From assembly GCF_007830115.1 (NCBI RefSeq), contig NZ_VLKP01000010.1, forward strand, positions 1-64,000: a DNA stretch of 64,000 nucleotides, written 5' to 3'. The notes under the pieces were generated by a model. It saw nothing but the letters and a program-made list of their open reading frames with translations, made no database searches and had not been told where the DNA came from. The position numbers and the translations under genes were made by a program. The DNA is from Aerolutibacter ruishenii (lineage in GTDB: Bacteria; Pseudomonadota; Gammaproteobacteria; Xanthomonadales; Xanthomonadaceae). Numbering within the stretch: position 1 is the first letter of the stretch; each line of letters begins with the position of its first letter. Below, in pieces: positions 21,626 to 31,382 of the stretch.

Positions 21626-21846
21626 CGGCGAAGGGCACCACGGTCGGTGGCGCCAGTTTCTGGAAGGAAGCGGACCAGTATACCGGAACCTGCGGTTTGG
21701 CCGTTAGGCATCCGCTGAACGGGCAGGCCCCCTTGTATCGCGCCGTGGCCGCCGCCATTTCGCGCTGGATGGGCCGCCGGCTCCGGCCCTGGCGCCGGGC
21801 CGGACGGGCCACGAATCCATACCCCCATCCCCGACAGGAGACGGCC

Positions 21847-22353
21847 ATGAGCCTGATTGCCCACTTTGACACCGAGCGCGGCCCGATCCGCATTGAACTG
21901 GCCGCCGACAAGGCGCCGCTGACCGTTGCCAACTTCGTCAACCTGGCCCAGCGCGGCTACTACGACGGGCTGGATTTTCACCGCGTGATCGCCGACTTCA
22001 TGATCCAGGGCGGCTGCCCGGAAGGCAGTGGCCGCGGCGGCCCGGGCTACCGCTTCGAGGACGAGGCCCGCAACGGCCTGGGCCACGAGCGCGGCGTGCT
22101 GTCGATGGCCAACGCCGGCCCGTCGACCAATGGCAGCCAGTTCTTCATCACCCACGTGGCCTGCCCGTGGCTGGACGGCAAGCACACCGTGTTTGGCAAG
22201 GTGATCGAAGGCCAGAACGTGGTGGACAGCGTGAAGCAGGGCGACAAGATCAACTCGGTGAAGATCGAGGGTGATGCCGCGGCCGCGATTGCCGCCAAGG
22301 CCGACCGCGTGGCCGAGTGGAACAAGACGCTGGATGCCAACGCGCGCGCCTGA
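21847..22353 (+). CDS. ppiB: Cytoplasmic cyclophilin-type peptidyl-prolyl isomerase
   Basis: Catalyses cis-trans isomerisation of prolyl bonds. 168 residues from the ATG at 21847, 6 bp after GGAG; the longer frame upstream lacks support. No signal peptide, so cytoplasmic. Active-site blocks are visible: FHRVIADFMIQGGCPEGSG (the catalytic Arg), NGSQFFITHVACPWLDGKHT and VFGKVIEGQNVV. A strong terminator follows. Confidence 0.93.
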   Translation: MSLIAHFDTERGPIRIELAADKAPLTVANFVNLAQRGYYDGLDFHRVIADFMIQGGCPEGSGRGGPGYRFEDEARNGLGHERGVLSMANAGPSTNGSQFFITHVACPWLDGKHTVFGKVIEGQNVVDSVKQGDKINSVKIEGDAAAAIAAKADRVAEWNKTLDANARA

Positions 22354-22377
22354 GTCCGCGGCCCGCGCTGACACGCG

Positions 22378-22409
22378 AACGCCCACCCGGGTTGCCGGGT
22401 GGGCGTTTT
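22378..22409 (+). terminator. Intrinsic terminator after the cyclophilin gene
   Basis: 13-bp perfect stem AACGCCCACCCGG / CCGGGTGGGCGTT, loop GTTG, followed by TTTT. Confidence 0.85.
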
Positions 22410-22621
22410 GCTGACAGTGCCTGGTGGGCGCCGCTCATTCGCTTCGCACCGACCGCTCAGCCGCGCGGGCGGGGTGTCACGAAGGAGGGTCGTTGCAGCC
22501 GCAAACGGGATGGGGTGAGACCATGGTCGGCCCGGCCCGGGCTGGACCCGCGTGGTACCATCACGGGGCTAGATTCCGGGCTTTCCGCCCTCCCCACACG
22601 CTTTCCACGAGGTTCCCCGCG

Positions 22622-23827
22622 ATGCCCCAGCTCGCCGCGCGCATTGGCCGTGCCAAGCCCAGCGCCATCATGGCCGTTGCCGAGAAGGCCAAGCGCCTGA
22701 AGGCCGAAGGCCGCGACATCATCAGTTTCTCCATCGGCGTGCCCAACTTCCTGCCGGGCCCGCACGTGTACGAAGCCGCACGCCAGGCGGTGGAGAAGGA
22801 CAGCGGCCAGTACGGCAGCAACCGCGGCCCGGATGCGCTGCTGGATGCGCTGCTGCTGCACATCGAGAAGATCGGCCTGACCGGCTACACGCGCGCCAAC
22901 TGCGCGACCGGCATCGGCGCCAAGCACGTGATCTACAACCTGGCCGAGGCGTTGCTGGACGAGGGCGACACGATCGCCTTCCCGGTGCCGTACTGGACCA
23001 GCTACATGGACATCGCCGAGATCGTCAACGCGAAGGTCCAGCTGCTGCCGTGCCCGGCCAGCCAGAACTACAAGCTGACCCCGCAGCAGCTTGACGAGGC
23101 GATGGCGAAGAAGCCCAAGGTGTTCCTGTTCAACAATCCGTCCAACCCGACGGGCATGGTGTACACCAAGGACGAGATCATCGCGCTGGCCGACGTGCTG
23201 GTGAAGTATCCGGACACCTGGATCATCGCCGATGACATCTACAACCGCATGCTGTTCGACGGGCTGGAGTACTACAACTTCGTGCTGGCCCGTCCGGAGC
23301 TGCGCGACCGGGTGATCTTCCTCGACTCGCTGTCCAAGACCTACGGCATGCCGGGCTGGCGCCTGGGCTTCATGGTGGGTCCGGAACAGGTGGCCAAGGC
23401 GCTGGTGACGCTCAACTCCAACCACATCACCAACGTGCCGGAAGTGGTCAACGCCGCCGGCATCGCCGCGCTGACCGGTCCGCAGGACGTGCCGGACCAG
23501 AAGCGCGTGGAGTTCCAGGCCAAGCGCGACCAGGTGATGGACGTGATGAACGCCATCCCGGGCGTGGTGTGCCCGCGTCCGCAGGGTGCGTTCTACGTGT
23601 TCCCGGACATCTCCGTCGCCTTCGGCAAGACCCACGGCCCGACGGGCGCGAAGATCGAGAACGACGTCGACTTCTGCAACGCGCTGCTGGAAGCCAAGGG
23701 CGTGGCCTGCGTGCCGGGTTCGGCCTTCGGCGAGCCGCGCGCGCTGCGCATCAGCTACACCTGCCCGACGCCGCAGCTGGCCCCGGGCCTGCAGCGGTTC
23801 CAGGAGTTCTTCGCGGAACTGGTCTGA
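22622..23827 (+). CDS. Class I pyridoxal-phosphate aminotransferase (aspartate aminotransferase-like)
   Basis: Transfers amino groups using PLP; substrate likely aspartate by resemblance to the I-gamma aspartate aminotransferases, not proven. 401 residues from the ATG at 22622 (MPQLAARIGRAKPSAIMAVA), preceded by a GAGG; the longer open frame upstream crosses the previous terminator region. Motifs: NNPSNPTGMVYT, the PLP lysine in SLSKTYGMPGWRLGF, and the substrate-carboxylate arginine in ALRISYTC. The glutaredoxin-like gene follows after 15 bp. Confidence 0.88.
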   Translation: MPQLAARIGRAKPSAIMAVAEKAKRLKAEGRDIISFSIGVPNFLPGPHVYEAARQAVEKDSGQYGSNRGPDALLDALLLHIEKIGLTGYTRANCATGIGAKHVIYNLAEALLDEGDTIAFPVPYWTSYMDIAEIVNAKVQLLPCPASQNYKLTPQQLDEAMAKKPKVFLFNNPSNPTGMVYTKDEIIALADVLVKYPDTWIIADDIYNRMLFDGLEYYNFVLARPELRDRVIFLDSLSKTYGMPGWRLGFMVGPEQVAKALVTLNSNHITNVPEVVNAAGIAALTGPQDVPDQKRVEFQAKRDQVMDVMNAIPGVVCPRPQGAFYVFPDISVAFGKTHGPTGAKIENDVDFCNALLEAKGVACVPGSAFGEPRALRISYTCPTPQLAPGLQRFQEFFAELV

Positions 23828-23842
23828 TCAGGAGCGTCGGTC

Positions 23843-24199
23843 ATGCGCATGGCCTGGGTGCTGGTGGTGTTGGCGGCGATTGGCGGATGGATGCACTTCC
23901 GCGGCGATCGCGCGCCCACGTTGCACCCGGATGATCCGCGCGTGGCGACCGGCGATGACCGGATCGTGATGATGGCGGCCGAGTGGTGCGGGTACTGCCG
24001 CAAGCAGCAGAAGGAATTCGAGCTTGCGAACGTGCGTTACCGCATCCTCGACGTCGATACGCCGGAAGGCGACCGCGCCATGCAGGCACTGGGTGCGCGT
24101 GGCGTGCCCACCACGGTGGTTGGCCAACACGTGGTGTATGGCTACAACACCGCTGAACTGAAAGACAAGCTTGCCCCCCTGGGCTATCGCGTGTTCTGA
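23843..24199 (+). CDS. Membrane-anchored glutaredoxin-like protein
   Basis: Probable thiol-disulfide oxidoreductase. 118 residues: a hydrophobic N-terminal segment (about residues 3-17, [15 protein letters not shown]) that acts as an anchor or uncleaved signal, then a small thioredoxin fold with the redox motif [10 protein letters not shown] and the cis-proline region RGVPTTVVG. The topology places the redox site outside the cytoplasm if the anchor is N-in. GGAG lies 8 bp before the ATG. Possibly co-transcribed with the aminotransferase gene. Confidence 0.8.
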   Translation: MRMAWVLVVLAAIGGWMHFRGDRAPTLHPDDPRVATGDDRIVMMAAEWCGYCRKQQKEFELANVRYRILDVDTPEGDRAMQALGARGVPTTVVGQHVVYGYNTAELKDKLAPLGYRVF

Positions 24200-24243
24200 C
24201 GCGCTGGCCGCCCCACCCCAACCTGTTACGCAAGGAAACTTCC

Positions 24244-25230
24244 ATGAAGACCCCCGTCCGCGTTGCCGTTACCGGTGCTGCCGGCCAGATCGGCTACTCG
24301 CTGCTGTTCCGCATCGCTTCCGGCGAGATGCTGGGCAAGGACCAGCCCGTCATCCTGCAGATGCTCGAGCTGCCGATGGAGAAGGCCCAGGCCGCGCTGA
24401 AGGGCGTGATGATGGAGCTGGAAGACTGCGCGTTCCCGCTGCTGGCCGGCATGGTCGGCACCGACGACGCGGAAGTGGCGTTCAAGGATGCCGACATCGC
24501 CCTGCTGGTCGGCGCGCGTCCGCGCGGCCCGGGCATGGAGCGCAAGGACCTGCTGCTGGAGAACGCCAAGATCTTCACCGCCCAGGGCGCCGCGCTGAAC
24601 AAGGTCGCCAGCCGCAACGTGAAGGTGCTGGTGGTCGGCAACCCGGCCAACACCAACGCCTACATCGCCATGAAGTCGGCGCCGGACCTGCCGGCGAAGA
24701 ACTTCACCGCGATGCTGCGCCTGGACCACAACCGCGCGCTGTCGCAGCTGGCCAACAAGGCCGGCGTGGCCGTGGCCGATATCGAGAAGCTGGTGGTGTG
24801 GGGCAACCACAGCCCGACCATGTACCCTGACTACCGCTTCGCCACCGTCAACGGCGCGTCGCTGAAGGACAAGATCAACGACGCCGACTGGAACGCCAAC
24901 ACCTTCATCCCGCAGGTGGGCAAGCGCGGCGCGGCGATCATCGAGGCGCGTGGCCTGTCCTCGGCCGCGTCGGCCGCCAACGCCGCCATCGACCACATCC
25001 GTGACTGGGTGCTGGGCACCAACGGCAAGTGGGCGACCATGGGCGTGCCGTCGGACGGCAGCTACGGCATCCCGGAAGGCGTGATCTACGGCGTGCCGGT
25101 GACCTGCGCCAACGGCGAATACACCCGCATCGAAGGCCTGCCGGTCGACGAGTTCAGCCGCGCGGCGATGGACAAGACCCTCGCCGAGCTTGAGGAAGAG
25201 CGCGCTGGCGTGGCGCACCTGCTGGGTTGA
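24244..25230 (+). CDS. mdh: Malate dehydrogenase
   Basis: NAD-linked oxidation of malate to oxaloacetate in the citric acid cycle. 328 residues. Rossmann motif [20 protein letters not shown], substrate arginines in [15 protein letters not shown], catalytic Asp/His pair in [14 protein letters not shown] and [13 protein letters not shown]. This is the cytosolic-like type 2 malate dehydrogenase common in Xanthomonadaceae and Betaproteobacteria, longer than the E. coli enzyme. Confidence 0.96.
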   Translation: MKTPVRVAVTGAAGQIGYSLLFRIASGEMLGKDQPVILQMLELPMEKAQAALKGVMMELEDCAFPLLAGMVGTDDAEVAFKDADIALLVGARPRGPGMERKDLLLENAKIFTAQGAALNKVASRNVKVLVVGNPANTNAYIAMKSAPDLPAKNFTAMLRLDHNRALSQLANKAGVAVADIEKLVVWGNHSPTMYPDYRFATVNGASLKDKINDADWNANTFIPQVGKRGAAIIEARGLSSAASAANAAIDHIRDWVLGTNGKWATMGVPSDGSYGIPEGVIYGVPVTCANGEYTRIEGLPVDEFSRAAMDKTLAELEEERAGVAHLLG

Positions 25231-25282
25231 TCCAAGGCGCTCGTCCGCGCCTAGGAACGGTGCGGCCGATACGAAAAGCACG

Positions 25283-25317
25283 AAACGGGGCGGCCTTCGG
25301 GTCGCCCCGTTTTTTTC
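25283..25317 (+). terminator. Intrinsic terminator of mdh
   Basis: AAACGGGGCG / CGCCCCGTTT stem (25283-25292 with 25303-25312) with an inner loop, and a run of seven to nine T ending near 25317. Confidence 0.9.
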
Positions 25318-25410
25318 TGGGGGTTGACCCGGACTCGCGGTGACCGTTGCGCTGACGCGGGGAGCGAGTGACCGGCTCGCATCGAAGCCGAAACGGTGGT
25401 GCATCTCATT

Positions 25411-25443
25411 TGCAGCGCGCGTGGAATGGCATGGCGCGCTGCA
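25411..25443. promoter_or_regulatory. Long inverted repeat upstream of prpE, possible operator
   Basis: Perfect 10-bp arms TGCAGCGCGC (25411-25420) and GCGCGCTGCA (25434-25443), 13 bp apart, about 150 bp before the prpE start. Arm length and spacing suit a dimeric regulator or a hairpin. No prpR-type regulator gene is in the window, so the binding protein is unknown. Confidence 0.4.
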
Positions 25444-25594
25444 GCAATTGCCCCCGTGATCGACGCGATCCACGGTACTCCTCACCGCCGAAAGCCAACC
25501 CCGACGCGCGTCCGGCAATTTTTCGACCAATGTCTTAGCGCGATTCCGTGCGTCGCCGCGATAGCCTCGATGCATCGTCGTGGAGGGTCGGACA

Positions 25595-27493
25595 ATGCGG
25601 TACGAGGAGTTCCATCGCCGGTCGATCGAGCAGCCGGAAGCCTTCTGGGCGGAGCAGGCGCGGGCCATCCATTGGCATCGCGCGCCGGATGCGATCCTGG
25701 ACGATTCGCGGCCGCCGTTCCGCCGGTGGTTTGTCGGTGGCGAGACCAACCTCTGCTACAACGCGGTGGATCGGCACCTGGAGGCACGCGCAGAGCAACT
25801 CGCGCTGGTCACCCTATCCACCGAGACCGGCCTCACCCGTGAAATCAGCTACCGCGAGCTGCACCGCGAGGTGAACACGTTTGCCGCAGTGATCCAGTCG
25901 CTCGGCGTGGGGCGCGGGGATCGCGTGGTGATCTACATGCCCAACATGGCCGAGGCGGTGTTCGCGATGCTCGCGTGTGCACGCATCGGTGCGGTGCATT
26001 CGGTGGTGTTCGGCGGCTTCGCCTCGCACAACCTGGCGCTGCGCATCGACGATGCGGAACCGAAGCTGCTGATCTGCGCCGATGCGGGCATGCGTGGCGG
26101 CAAGGTCATCCCGTACAAGCCGCTGGTGGACGCGGCCTGTGCCGAGGCATCGTCGCCTCCCGCGCACGTGCTCATCGTCAATCGCGGGCTGGATGCGGAT
26201 CTGTCCCGTGTCGAGGGACGCGACGTCGACTACGCCACGTTGCGAACGCAGCACGAGGGCGCCGAGGTGGACGTGGCGTGGCTGGAATCCAACGAGCCAA
26301 GCTACCTGCTTTATACGTCCGGGACCACCGGGAAGCCCAAGGGCGTGCAGCGCGACGTCGGTGGATACGCGGTCGCGATGGCGATGTCGATGTGGGCGAT
26401 TTACGACATCCAGCCCGGGCAGGTGATGTTCTCCACCTCCGACGTGGGCTGGGCGGTGGGGCACAGCTACAACGTGTACGGCCCGCTGATCGCAGGCGCC
26501 ACGTCCATCCTCTACGAAGGGCTGCCGACCAATCCCGATCCCGCCATCTGGTGGCAGATCTGCGAGCGCTATGGCGTGCGCACGATGTTCTCTTCGCCGA
26601 CCGCGATCCGCGTGCTGAAAAAACAGGATGCGGCCTACCTCAAGCAGCACGACCTGTCGGCGTTGAAATACCTGTTCCTGGCCGGCGAACCGCTGGACGA
26701 ACCCACCGCGCAGTGGATCACCGACGGGATCGGCAAGACCATCGTCGACAACTACTGGCAGACCGAGACCGGCTGGCCGGTACTCTCGTTGATGCCCGGG
26801 CTGGACCTGAAGCCGGTGAAGTTCGGCTCGCCGGGCCTGCCCACGCCCGGCTACAACCTGCGCGTGATCAACGACGTGACCGGCGAAGACGTGGCGCCGG
26901 GGGAGAAGGGCGTGCTGGTGATCGTGCCACCGCTGCCGCCGGGTTGCATGACCACCATCTGGCGTGACGACGCGCGCTACGTTTCCAGCTACTTCAGCCA
27001 CTTCAAGGAACTGCTGTACAGCTCCCTGGACTGGGCCATCCGCGACGCCGACGGCTACACCTTCATCCTCGGCCGGACCGACGACGTGATCAACGTGGCC
27101 GGTCACCGGTTGGGCACGCGGGAGATCGAGGAGTCGGTATCCACCCATCCGTCGGTGGCGGAAGCGGCGGTGGTGGGCGTGCATGACGAGATCAAGGGCC
27201 AGGTGCCGGTGGTGTTCGCCACGCTCAAGCAGGGCGCCGAGGGAATGAGCGCGGTGGAGGTGGCCGCTGCCATGCAGAAGCGGGTGGTGGAGCAGCTGGG
27301 CGCCGTGGCGCGACCCTCGCGCATCTATGTGGTCAACGCGCTGCCCAAGACCCGTTCAGGCAAGCTGCTGCGCCGTTCCATCCAGGCGCTGGCGGAGGCG
27401 CGCGACCCCGGCGACCTGTCCACGCTGGATGACCCCGGTGCGCTGGAGGAGGTGCGTCGGGCGCTGGGGCGTGGGGCAGATGCCGGGAGTTGA
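25595..27493 (+). CDS. prpE: Propionate-CoA ligase (acyl-CoA synthetase)
   Basis: Activates propionate to propionyl-CoA with ATP. 632 residues from the ATG at 25595, 8 bp after GGAGG. ANL-superfamily motifs: LLYTSGTTGKPKGVQRD (P-loop), DNYWQTETGWP, GYTFILGRTDDVINVAGHR (hinge) and the catalytic lysine in LPKTRSGKLLRR. PrpE rather than acetyl-CoA synthetase is supported by the downstream prpB and prpC and by the start MRYEEFHRRSIEQPEAFW. Confidence 0.9.
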   Translation: MRYEEFHRRSIEQPEAFWAEQARAIHWHRAPDAILDDSRPPFRRWFVGGETNLCYNAVDRHLEARAEQLALVTLSTETGLTREISYRELHREVNTFAAVIQSLGVGRGDRVVIYMPNMAEAVFAMLACARIGAVHSVVFGGFASHNLALRIDDAEPKLLICADAGMRGGKVIPYKPLVDAACAEASSPPAHVLIVNRGLDADLSRVEGRDVDYATLRTQHEGAEVDVAWLESNEPSYLLYTSGTTGKPKGVQRDVGGYAVAMAMSMWAIYDIQPGQVMFSTSDVGWAVGHSYNVYGPLIAGATSILYEGLPTNPDPAIWWQICERYGVRTMFSSPTAIRVLKKQDAAYLKQHDLSALKYLFLAGEPLDEPTAQWITDGIGKTIVDNYWQTETGWPVLSLMPGLDLKPVKFGSPGLPTPGYNLRVINDVTGEDVAPGEKGVLVIVPPLPPGCMTTIWRDDARYVSSYFSHFKELLYSSLDWAIRDADGYTFILGRTDDVINVAGHRLGTREIEESVSTHPSVAEAAVVGVHDEIKGQVPVVFATLKQGAEGMSAVEVAAAMQKRVVEQLGAVARPSRIYVVNALPKTRSGKLLRRSIQALAEARDPGDLSTLDDPGALEEVRRALGRGADAGS

Positions 27494-27625
27494 ATCCACG
27501 GGGCCGGGGACGCGTCGTTCGTCCCGCCCCGGTATCCCGGCGAACCGGGTGGCCGCAGGGCGCACGCCGGTCGGAAACCCGGGCACGCGCTCGGCTAACA
27601 TAACGGGCTGAACAAAGGAGACATC

Positions 27626-28510
27626 ATGGCCCTTGCACCGTCCGCCGGCGCGCGCTTCCGCGCCGCCCTCTCCGAAGAGACCCCGTTGCAGGTGATGGGC
27701 GCCATCACCGCCTACGCCGGCCTGATGGCCAGGCGCGTGGGCTACAAGGCGTTGTACCTGTCCGGCGGCGGCGTGGCCGCCAACTCGCTGGGCATGCCCG
27801 ACCTGGGCATCAGCACCATGGAAGACGTGCTCACCGACGCGCGCCGCATCGTGGACGCCACCGGCATGCCGCTGCTGGTCGATATCGACACCGGCTGGGG
27901 TGGCGCCTTCAACATCGGCCGCACCATCCGCAACTTCGAGCGCATCGGCGTCGCTGCCGTGCACATGGAGGACCAGGTGGGGCAGAAGCGCTGCGGCCAC
28001 CGCCCGGGCAAGGAAGTGGTGACCCGGGATGAGATGGTCGATCGCGTAAAGGCGGCGGTGGATGCACGTACCGACGCGGGCTTCGTGATCATGGCCCGTA
28101 CCGACGCGGCCGCGGTGGAGGGCATCGACAGCGCCATCGAGCGTGCGGTGGCCTACGTGGAGGCCGGTGCGGACATGATCTTCCCCGAGGCGATGAACAC
28201 CCTGGAGGACTACCGCAAGTTCAAGGCCGCGGTGAAGGTGCCGATCCTGGCCAACCTGACCGAGTTCGGCAGCACGCCGTTCTTCACCACCGATGACCTG
28301 CGCGGTGCCGGCGTGGACATCGCCCTGTACTGCTGCGGTGCGTACCGCGCGATGAACAAGGCCGCGCTCAACTTCTATGAGACCGTGCGCCGCGAAGGCA
28401 CGCAGAAGAACATCATCGACACGCTGCAGACGCGCGCCGAGTTGTACGACTACCTGGGCTACCACGCGTACGAGGACAAGCTCGACGCGCTGTTTGCCCG
28501 GGACAGGTAA
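27626..28510 (+). CDS. prpB: 2-Methylisocitrate lyase
   Basis: Cleaves 2-methylisocitrate to pyruvate and succinate in the methylcitrate cycle. 294 residues. The catalytic loop [10 protein letters not shown] (residues 121-130, with C123) is intact; metal-binding acids lie in [11 protein letters not shown] and VHMEDQ. GRTIRN and [16 protein letters not shown] are typical of PrpB rather than isocitrate lyase. AAAGGAGA precedes the ATG. Between prpE and prpC. Confidence 0.95.
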   Translation: MALAPSAGARFRAALSEETPLQVMGAITAYAGLMARRVGYKALYLSGGGVAANSLGMPDLGISTMEDVLTDARRIVDATGMPLLVDIDTGWGGAFNIGRTIRNFERIGVAAVHMEDQVGQKRCGHRPGKEVVTRDEMVDRVKAAVDARTDAGFVIMARTDAAAVEGIDSAIERAVAYVEAGADMIFPEAMNTLEDYRKFKAAVKVPILANLTEFGSTPFFTTDDLRGAGVDIALYCCGAYRAMNKAALNFYETVRREGTQKNIIDTLQTRAELYDYLGYHAYEDKLDALFARDR

Positions 28511-28636
28511 CCGGCCACGGAATGGTCGGCCGACGGAGCGTACAGGAACCCCTCGATGTCGGGCTCCCCTGTTCGTCCGCCGGCACGTCCTTCCACCCCC
28601 GACCGCGGCGGGCTCGATATGGCCCGCCACGGTCGC

Positions 28637-28654
28637 TGCGACTTGCCAGTCGCA
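28637..28654. promoter_or_regulatory. Inverted repeat upstream of prpC
   Basis: 7-bp arms TGCGACT / AGTCGCA around TGCC, about 110 bp before prpC, followed by an AT-richer stretch and a second small repeat (AGCGTT / AACGCT near 28682-28697). It could be an operator or an attenuating hairpin between prpB and prpC. No regulator is assigned. Confidence 0.3.
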
Positions 28655-28762
28655 AAACAGGCGTTTTCCACTGTGTTCCCTAGCGTTTGATAACGCTGCG
28701 CGCCACGGTGACCGGACAAGTCCTGGCCATCGCAACGCGTTTTCCACCAGGAGTGATCTTCC

Positions 28763-29914
28763 ATGACTGATTCCACCCAGGTGCTGCCCAAGGCCAAGAA
28801 GTCCGTCGCGCTCAGTGGCACCGCCGCCGGCAACACAGCGCTGTGCACGGTTGGCCGCAGCGGCAACGACCTGCATTACCGCGGTTACGACATCCACGAC
28901 CTGGCGACGAAGTCGTCGTTCGAGGAAGTGGCGCACCTGCTGGTGCACGGCACGTTGCCCACTGCCTCACAGCTCAAGGCCTACCGCACCAAACTCAAGC
29001 GCCTGCGTGGCCTGCCTGCGATCGTCGCCGAGGCCCTGGAACTGGTGCCGGCGAATGCGCATCCGATGGACGTGCTGCGTACCGGGTGCTCGGTGCTCGG
29101 CACCGTGCTGCCCGAGCGCGAAGGACATCCGGCCAACGAGGCCCGCGACATCGCCGACAAGCTGATCGCCAGCTTCGGTTCGATGCTGCTGTACTGGTGG
29201 CATTTCACCCGCAACGGTCGCCGCATCGACGTGGAGACCGACGACGAGACCACCGCGGCGCACTTCCTGCACCTGTTGCACGGCGAGGAACCCAGCGCGC
29301 TGCACGCCGAGTCGCTGGACAAGTCGCTCGTGCTGTACGCCGAGCACGAGTTCAACGCCTCGACGTTCACCGCGCGCGTGATCGCCGGCACCGGTTCGGA
29401 CCTGCACAGCTGCATCACCGGCGCCATTGGCGCGTTGCGTGGACCCAAGCACGGGGGTGCCAACGAAGTGGCGATGGACATCATCAGCCGCTACGGCACC
29501 GCCGACGCGGCCGAGGCGGACATCCGCGCGCGCATGGAGCGCAAGGAAATCGTCATCGGCTTCGGACACCCGGTGTACACCATCGGCGATCCGCGCAACC
29601 CGATCATCAAGGAGATCTCGCGCAAGCTGTGCGCCGACGGCGGCAACCAGGTGCTGTTCGACGTGTCCGAGCGCATCGAGAACCTGATGATGGACACCAA
29701 GAAGATGTTCCCGAACCTGGACTGGTACAGCGCCAGCGCGTACCACATGATGGGCATCCCGACGCCGATGTTCACGCCGCTGTTCGTGATCGCGCGCACC
29801 ACCGGCTGGAGTGCGCACGTGATCGAGCAGCGCGAGGACGGCAAGATCATCCGCCCGAGTGCGAACTACACGGGGCCGGAGGATCAGGACTACGTGCCGA
29901 TCGAGAAGCGTTGA
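28763..29914 (+). CDS. prpC: 2-Methylcitrate synthase
   Basis: Condenses propionyl-CoA with oxaloacetate. 383 residues, citrate-synthase fold. Catalytic histidines and aspartate can be placed in [36 protein letters not shown] and the C-terminal [19 protein letters not shown]. Short (no N-terminal domain of citrate synthase GltA), and its place after prpE and prpB supports methylcitrate synthase. No acnD, prpF or prpD follows in the window. Confidence 0.93.
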   Translation: MTDSTQVLPKAKKSVALSGTAAGNTALCTVGRSGNDLHYRGYDIHDLATKSSFEEVAHLLVHGTLPTASQLKAYRTKLKRLRGLPAIVAEALELVPANAHPMDVLRTGCSVLGTVLPEREGHPANEARDIADKLIASFGSMLLYWWHFTRNGRRIDVETDDETTAAHFLHLLHGEEPSALHAESLDKSLVLYAEHEFNASTFTARVIAGTGSDLHSCITGAIGALRGPKHGGANEVAMDIISRYGTADAAEADIRARMERKEIVIGFGHPVYTIGDPRNPIIKEISRKLCADGGNQVLFDVSERIENLMMDTKKMFPNLDWYSASAYHMMGIPTPMFTPLFVIARTTGWSAHVIEQREDGKIIRPSANYTGPEDQDYVPIEKR

Positions 29915-29920
29915 TGTGCT

Positions 29921-30099
29921 GGAAGGGCCATGCGATTGCATGGCCCTTCTGCTTTATGGGGTGGTGGAGCGGGCCGCGGCCCAAGGGGCGTCACAAGTCG
30001 CGGCCCGTTATCCGCTTGGTTGTGACGCCCCTTGGGCCCCGACCCGCTGGCAGGTTGTGGGTGGAAAGCAGAAGAGCCACGCAATCGCGTGGCTCTTCC
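29921..30099. repeat. Nested inverted duplication with terminators on both strands
   Basis: Lies between prpC (+) and the glutathione S-transferase pseudogene (-). The left half begins with a hairpin at 29922-29949 (12-bp stem, GATT loop, then TGCTTTA). The right half carries the same hairpin on the other strand at 30071-30098, with matched changes in both arms. Between them is a perfect 19-bp inverted repeat (29978-29996 with 30020-30038) around a 23-nt loop. Read from either end, the halves align for about 80 bp. It acts plausibly as a bidirectional terminator; origin by inverted duplication is inferred. Confidence 0.75.
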
Positions 30100-30172
30100 T
30101 GTTGGCGGAGATGGAGGGGATTTCGGCGGCGCACTGCCCTCAACGAGAAGCGGACCCCGACCGCCCAACTGC

Positions 30173-30789
30173 TCAGGCGGCCAGGCCTTCGGCCTGGAAC
30201 ACGGCCTGCACGCCGGGATCCTGGTCCATGCGCGCCTTGAAGGCCTGCAGGCGTTCTAGGCCGGACAGGTCAACGCCGGTGAAGTCGGCCAGCGCAGCGT
30301 CACGTAGAGATAGGGGTCGGCATAGCTGCGGAAGCCGGCGAGCCAGTCGCGGCCTTCCAACTGCTTGTCGGCGCGCTCGTACAGGCCGCGCAGGCGCTTG
30401 CGGGCAGCCTCGCGCACGTTGTCGTGCTGGTCGGCGTCGGCGTGGAAGGCGGCCGGCGCAAACATGGGCACGTAGGCCGGATGCAGGTCGGAGTTCACGA
30501 ACGCCAGCCAACGGGTCGCCTCGGCGCGCTGGCGGGGGCTGCCGTCGCCGGCCAGGCCCGCCACCGGCTGGCGGTCGGCCACATAGCCCATGATCGCGGC
30601 GTTCTGGGTCAGGATGAAATCGCCATCGGTGATGGCGGGCACCGCGCCGGCCGGATTGATGGCCAGGAAGGCGGGGGACTTCAGCGCGGCATGGTCCGGC
30701 ACGATCTCGAACTGATACGGCTGTCCGCTCCACTGCAGGGCGATGTGGACGGCCGTCGAGCAGGCGCCGGGCATGGTGAACAGCTTCAT
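30173..30789 (-). pseudogene. Glutathione S-transferase, frameshifted near the 3' end
   Basis: Reads as a GST of about 205 residues if one base is restored. The ATG at 30789 starts MKLFTMPGACSTAVHIALQW, and the N-terminal thioredoxin-like half (NPAGAVPAITDGDFILTQNA) is intact. After YADPYLYVTLRW the frame runs off to an early stop near 30256, while the next frame continues ADFTGVDLSGLERLQAFKAR to a stop at 30173. A single missing G/C in the GGCCA at 30287-30291 explains it. It may be a real mutation or a sequencing error. Confidence 0.8.
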
Positions 30790-30906
30790 TCAGACTCCGG
30801 AACGGAAATGGATCGTCCATGGTGGACGACTACGCCGGGGTGGTTCAATGCCGTGCATGCAACGCTGCGTCGCGGCCGCGCCGATTGTGTGCGGCCTGCG
30901 TGCGCC

Positions 30907-31365
30907 TCAGCCGCGGCGCGGCTTGAGCGATTGCACCTTGAGGAAGGTGTGGTCGCCGATGGTCGCCACCTGGTAGGCGTTGCGCCAACTGGGGCTGGCG
31001 ATGGCATGCGCCATGAAATGGCTCGCGCCTGGCACGATCTCCTTGCGCTGGCCGGGCGGCAGGGCCCAGTTGCGCTCGGCTTCCAGGGCAATGGTCACCG
31101 ACTCCGCCCACGCCTCGGTGTTGCTCAGGCGGGTTGAAGGCGATACCAGGGTCGGGGCGAACTGCTTGCGGGCAGTCACCACGTCGCACACGGTGTTGCC
31201 CCACAGGCCGCTGTCGCGGCGGCGCAGGGCCACTTCGGCGACCGCTTTCTGGCCACGGACGGACTGGTCGCGGGCTTCCAGATAGACGGTGGTACTCAAA
31301 CACAGCGAGTCTGCTGTCTGTGGCGGCAACACGGAGGCCAACCACAGGATCCAGGCCAACTTCAT
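30907..31365 (-). CDS. Exported SleB-type cell wall hydrolase
   Basis: Probable peptidoglycan hydrolase (Hydrolase_2/SleB family). 152 residues from the ATG at 31365, with GGAG 5-6 bp upstream; a longer in-frame start at 31410 is not supported. N-terminal signal peptide MKLAWILWLASVLPPQTADS, then the family core LSTTVYLEARDQSVRGQKAV with the probable catalytic Glu in YLEAR, and KQFAPTLV and HFMAH blocks. The long structured region before it suggests control at the mRNA level. Confidence 0.82.
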   Translation of the reverse strand: MKLAWILWLASVLPPQTADSLCLSTTVYLEARDQSVRGQKAVAEVALRRRDSGLWGNTVCDVVTARKQFAPTLVSPSTRLSNTEAWAESVTIALEAERNWALPPGQRKEIVPGASHFMAHAIASPSWRNAYQVATIGDHTFLKVQSLKPRRG

Positions 31366-31382
31366 TCGAACTCCTTGCTCCG

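Larger units (their letters stand above)
25231..25594 (+). other. mdh-prpE intergenic region
   Basis: This 364-bp gap has no supportable gene. It holds the mdh terminator at 25283-25317 and the inverted repeat at 25411-25443. The last 100 bp before prpE are more AT-rich (for example AATTTTTCGACCAATG near 25518) and may include the promoter, but no good -35/-10 pair was found. Confidence 0.5.
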
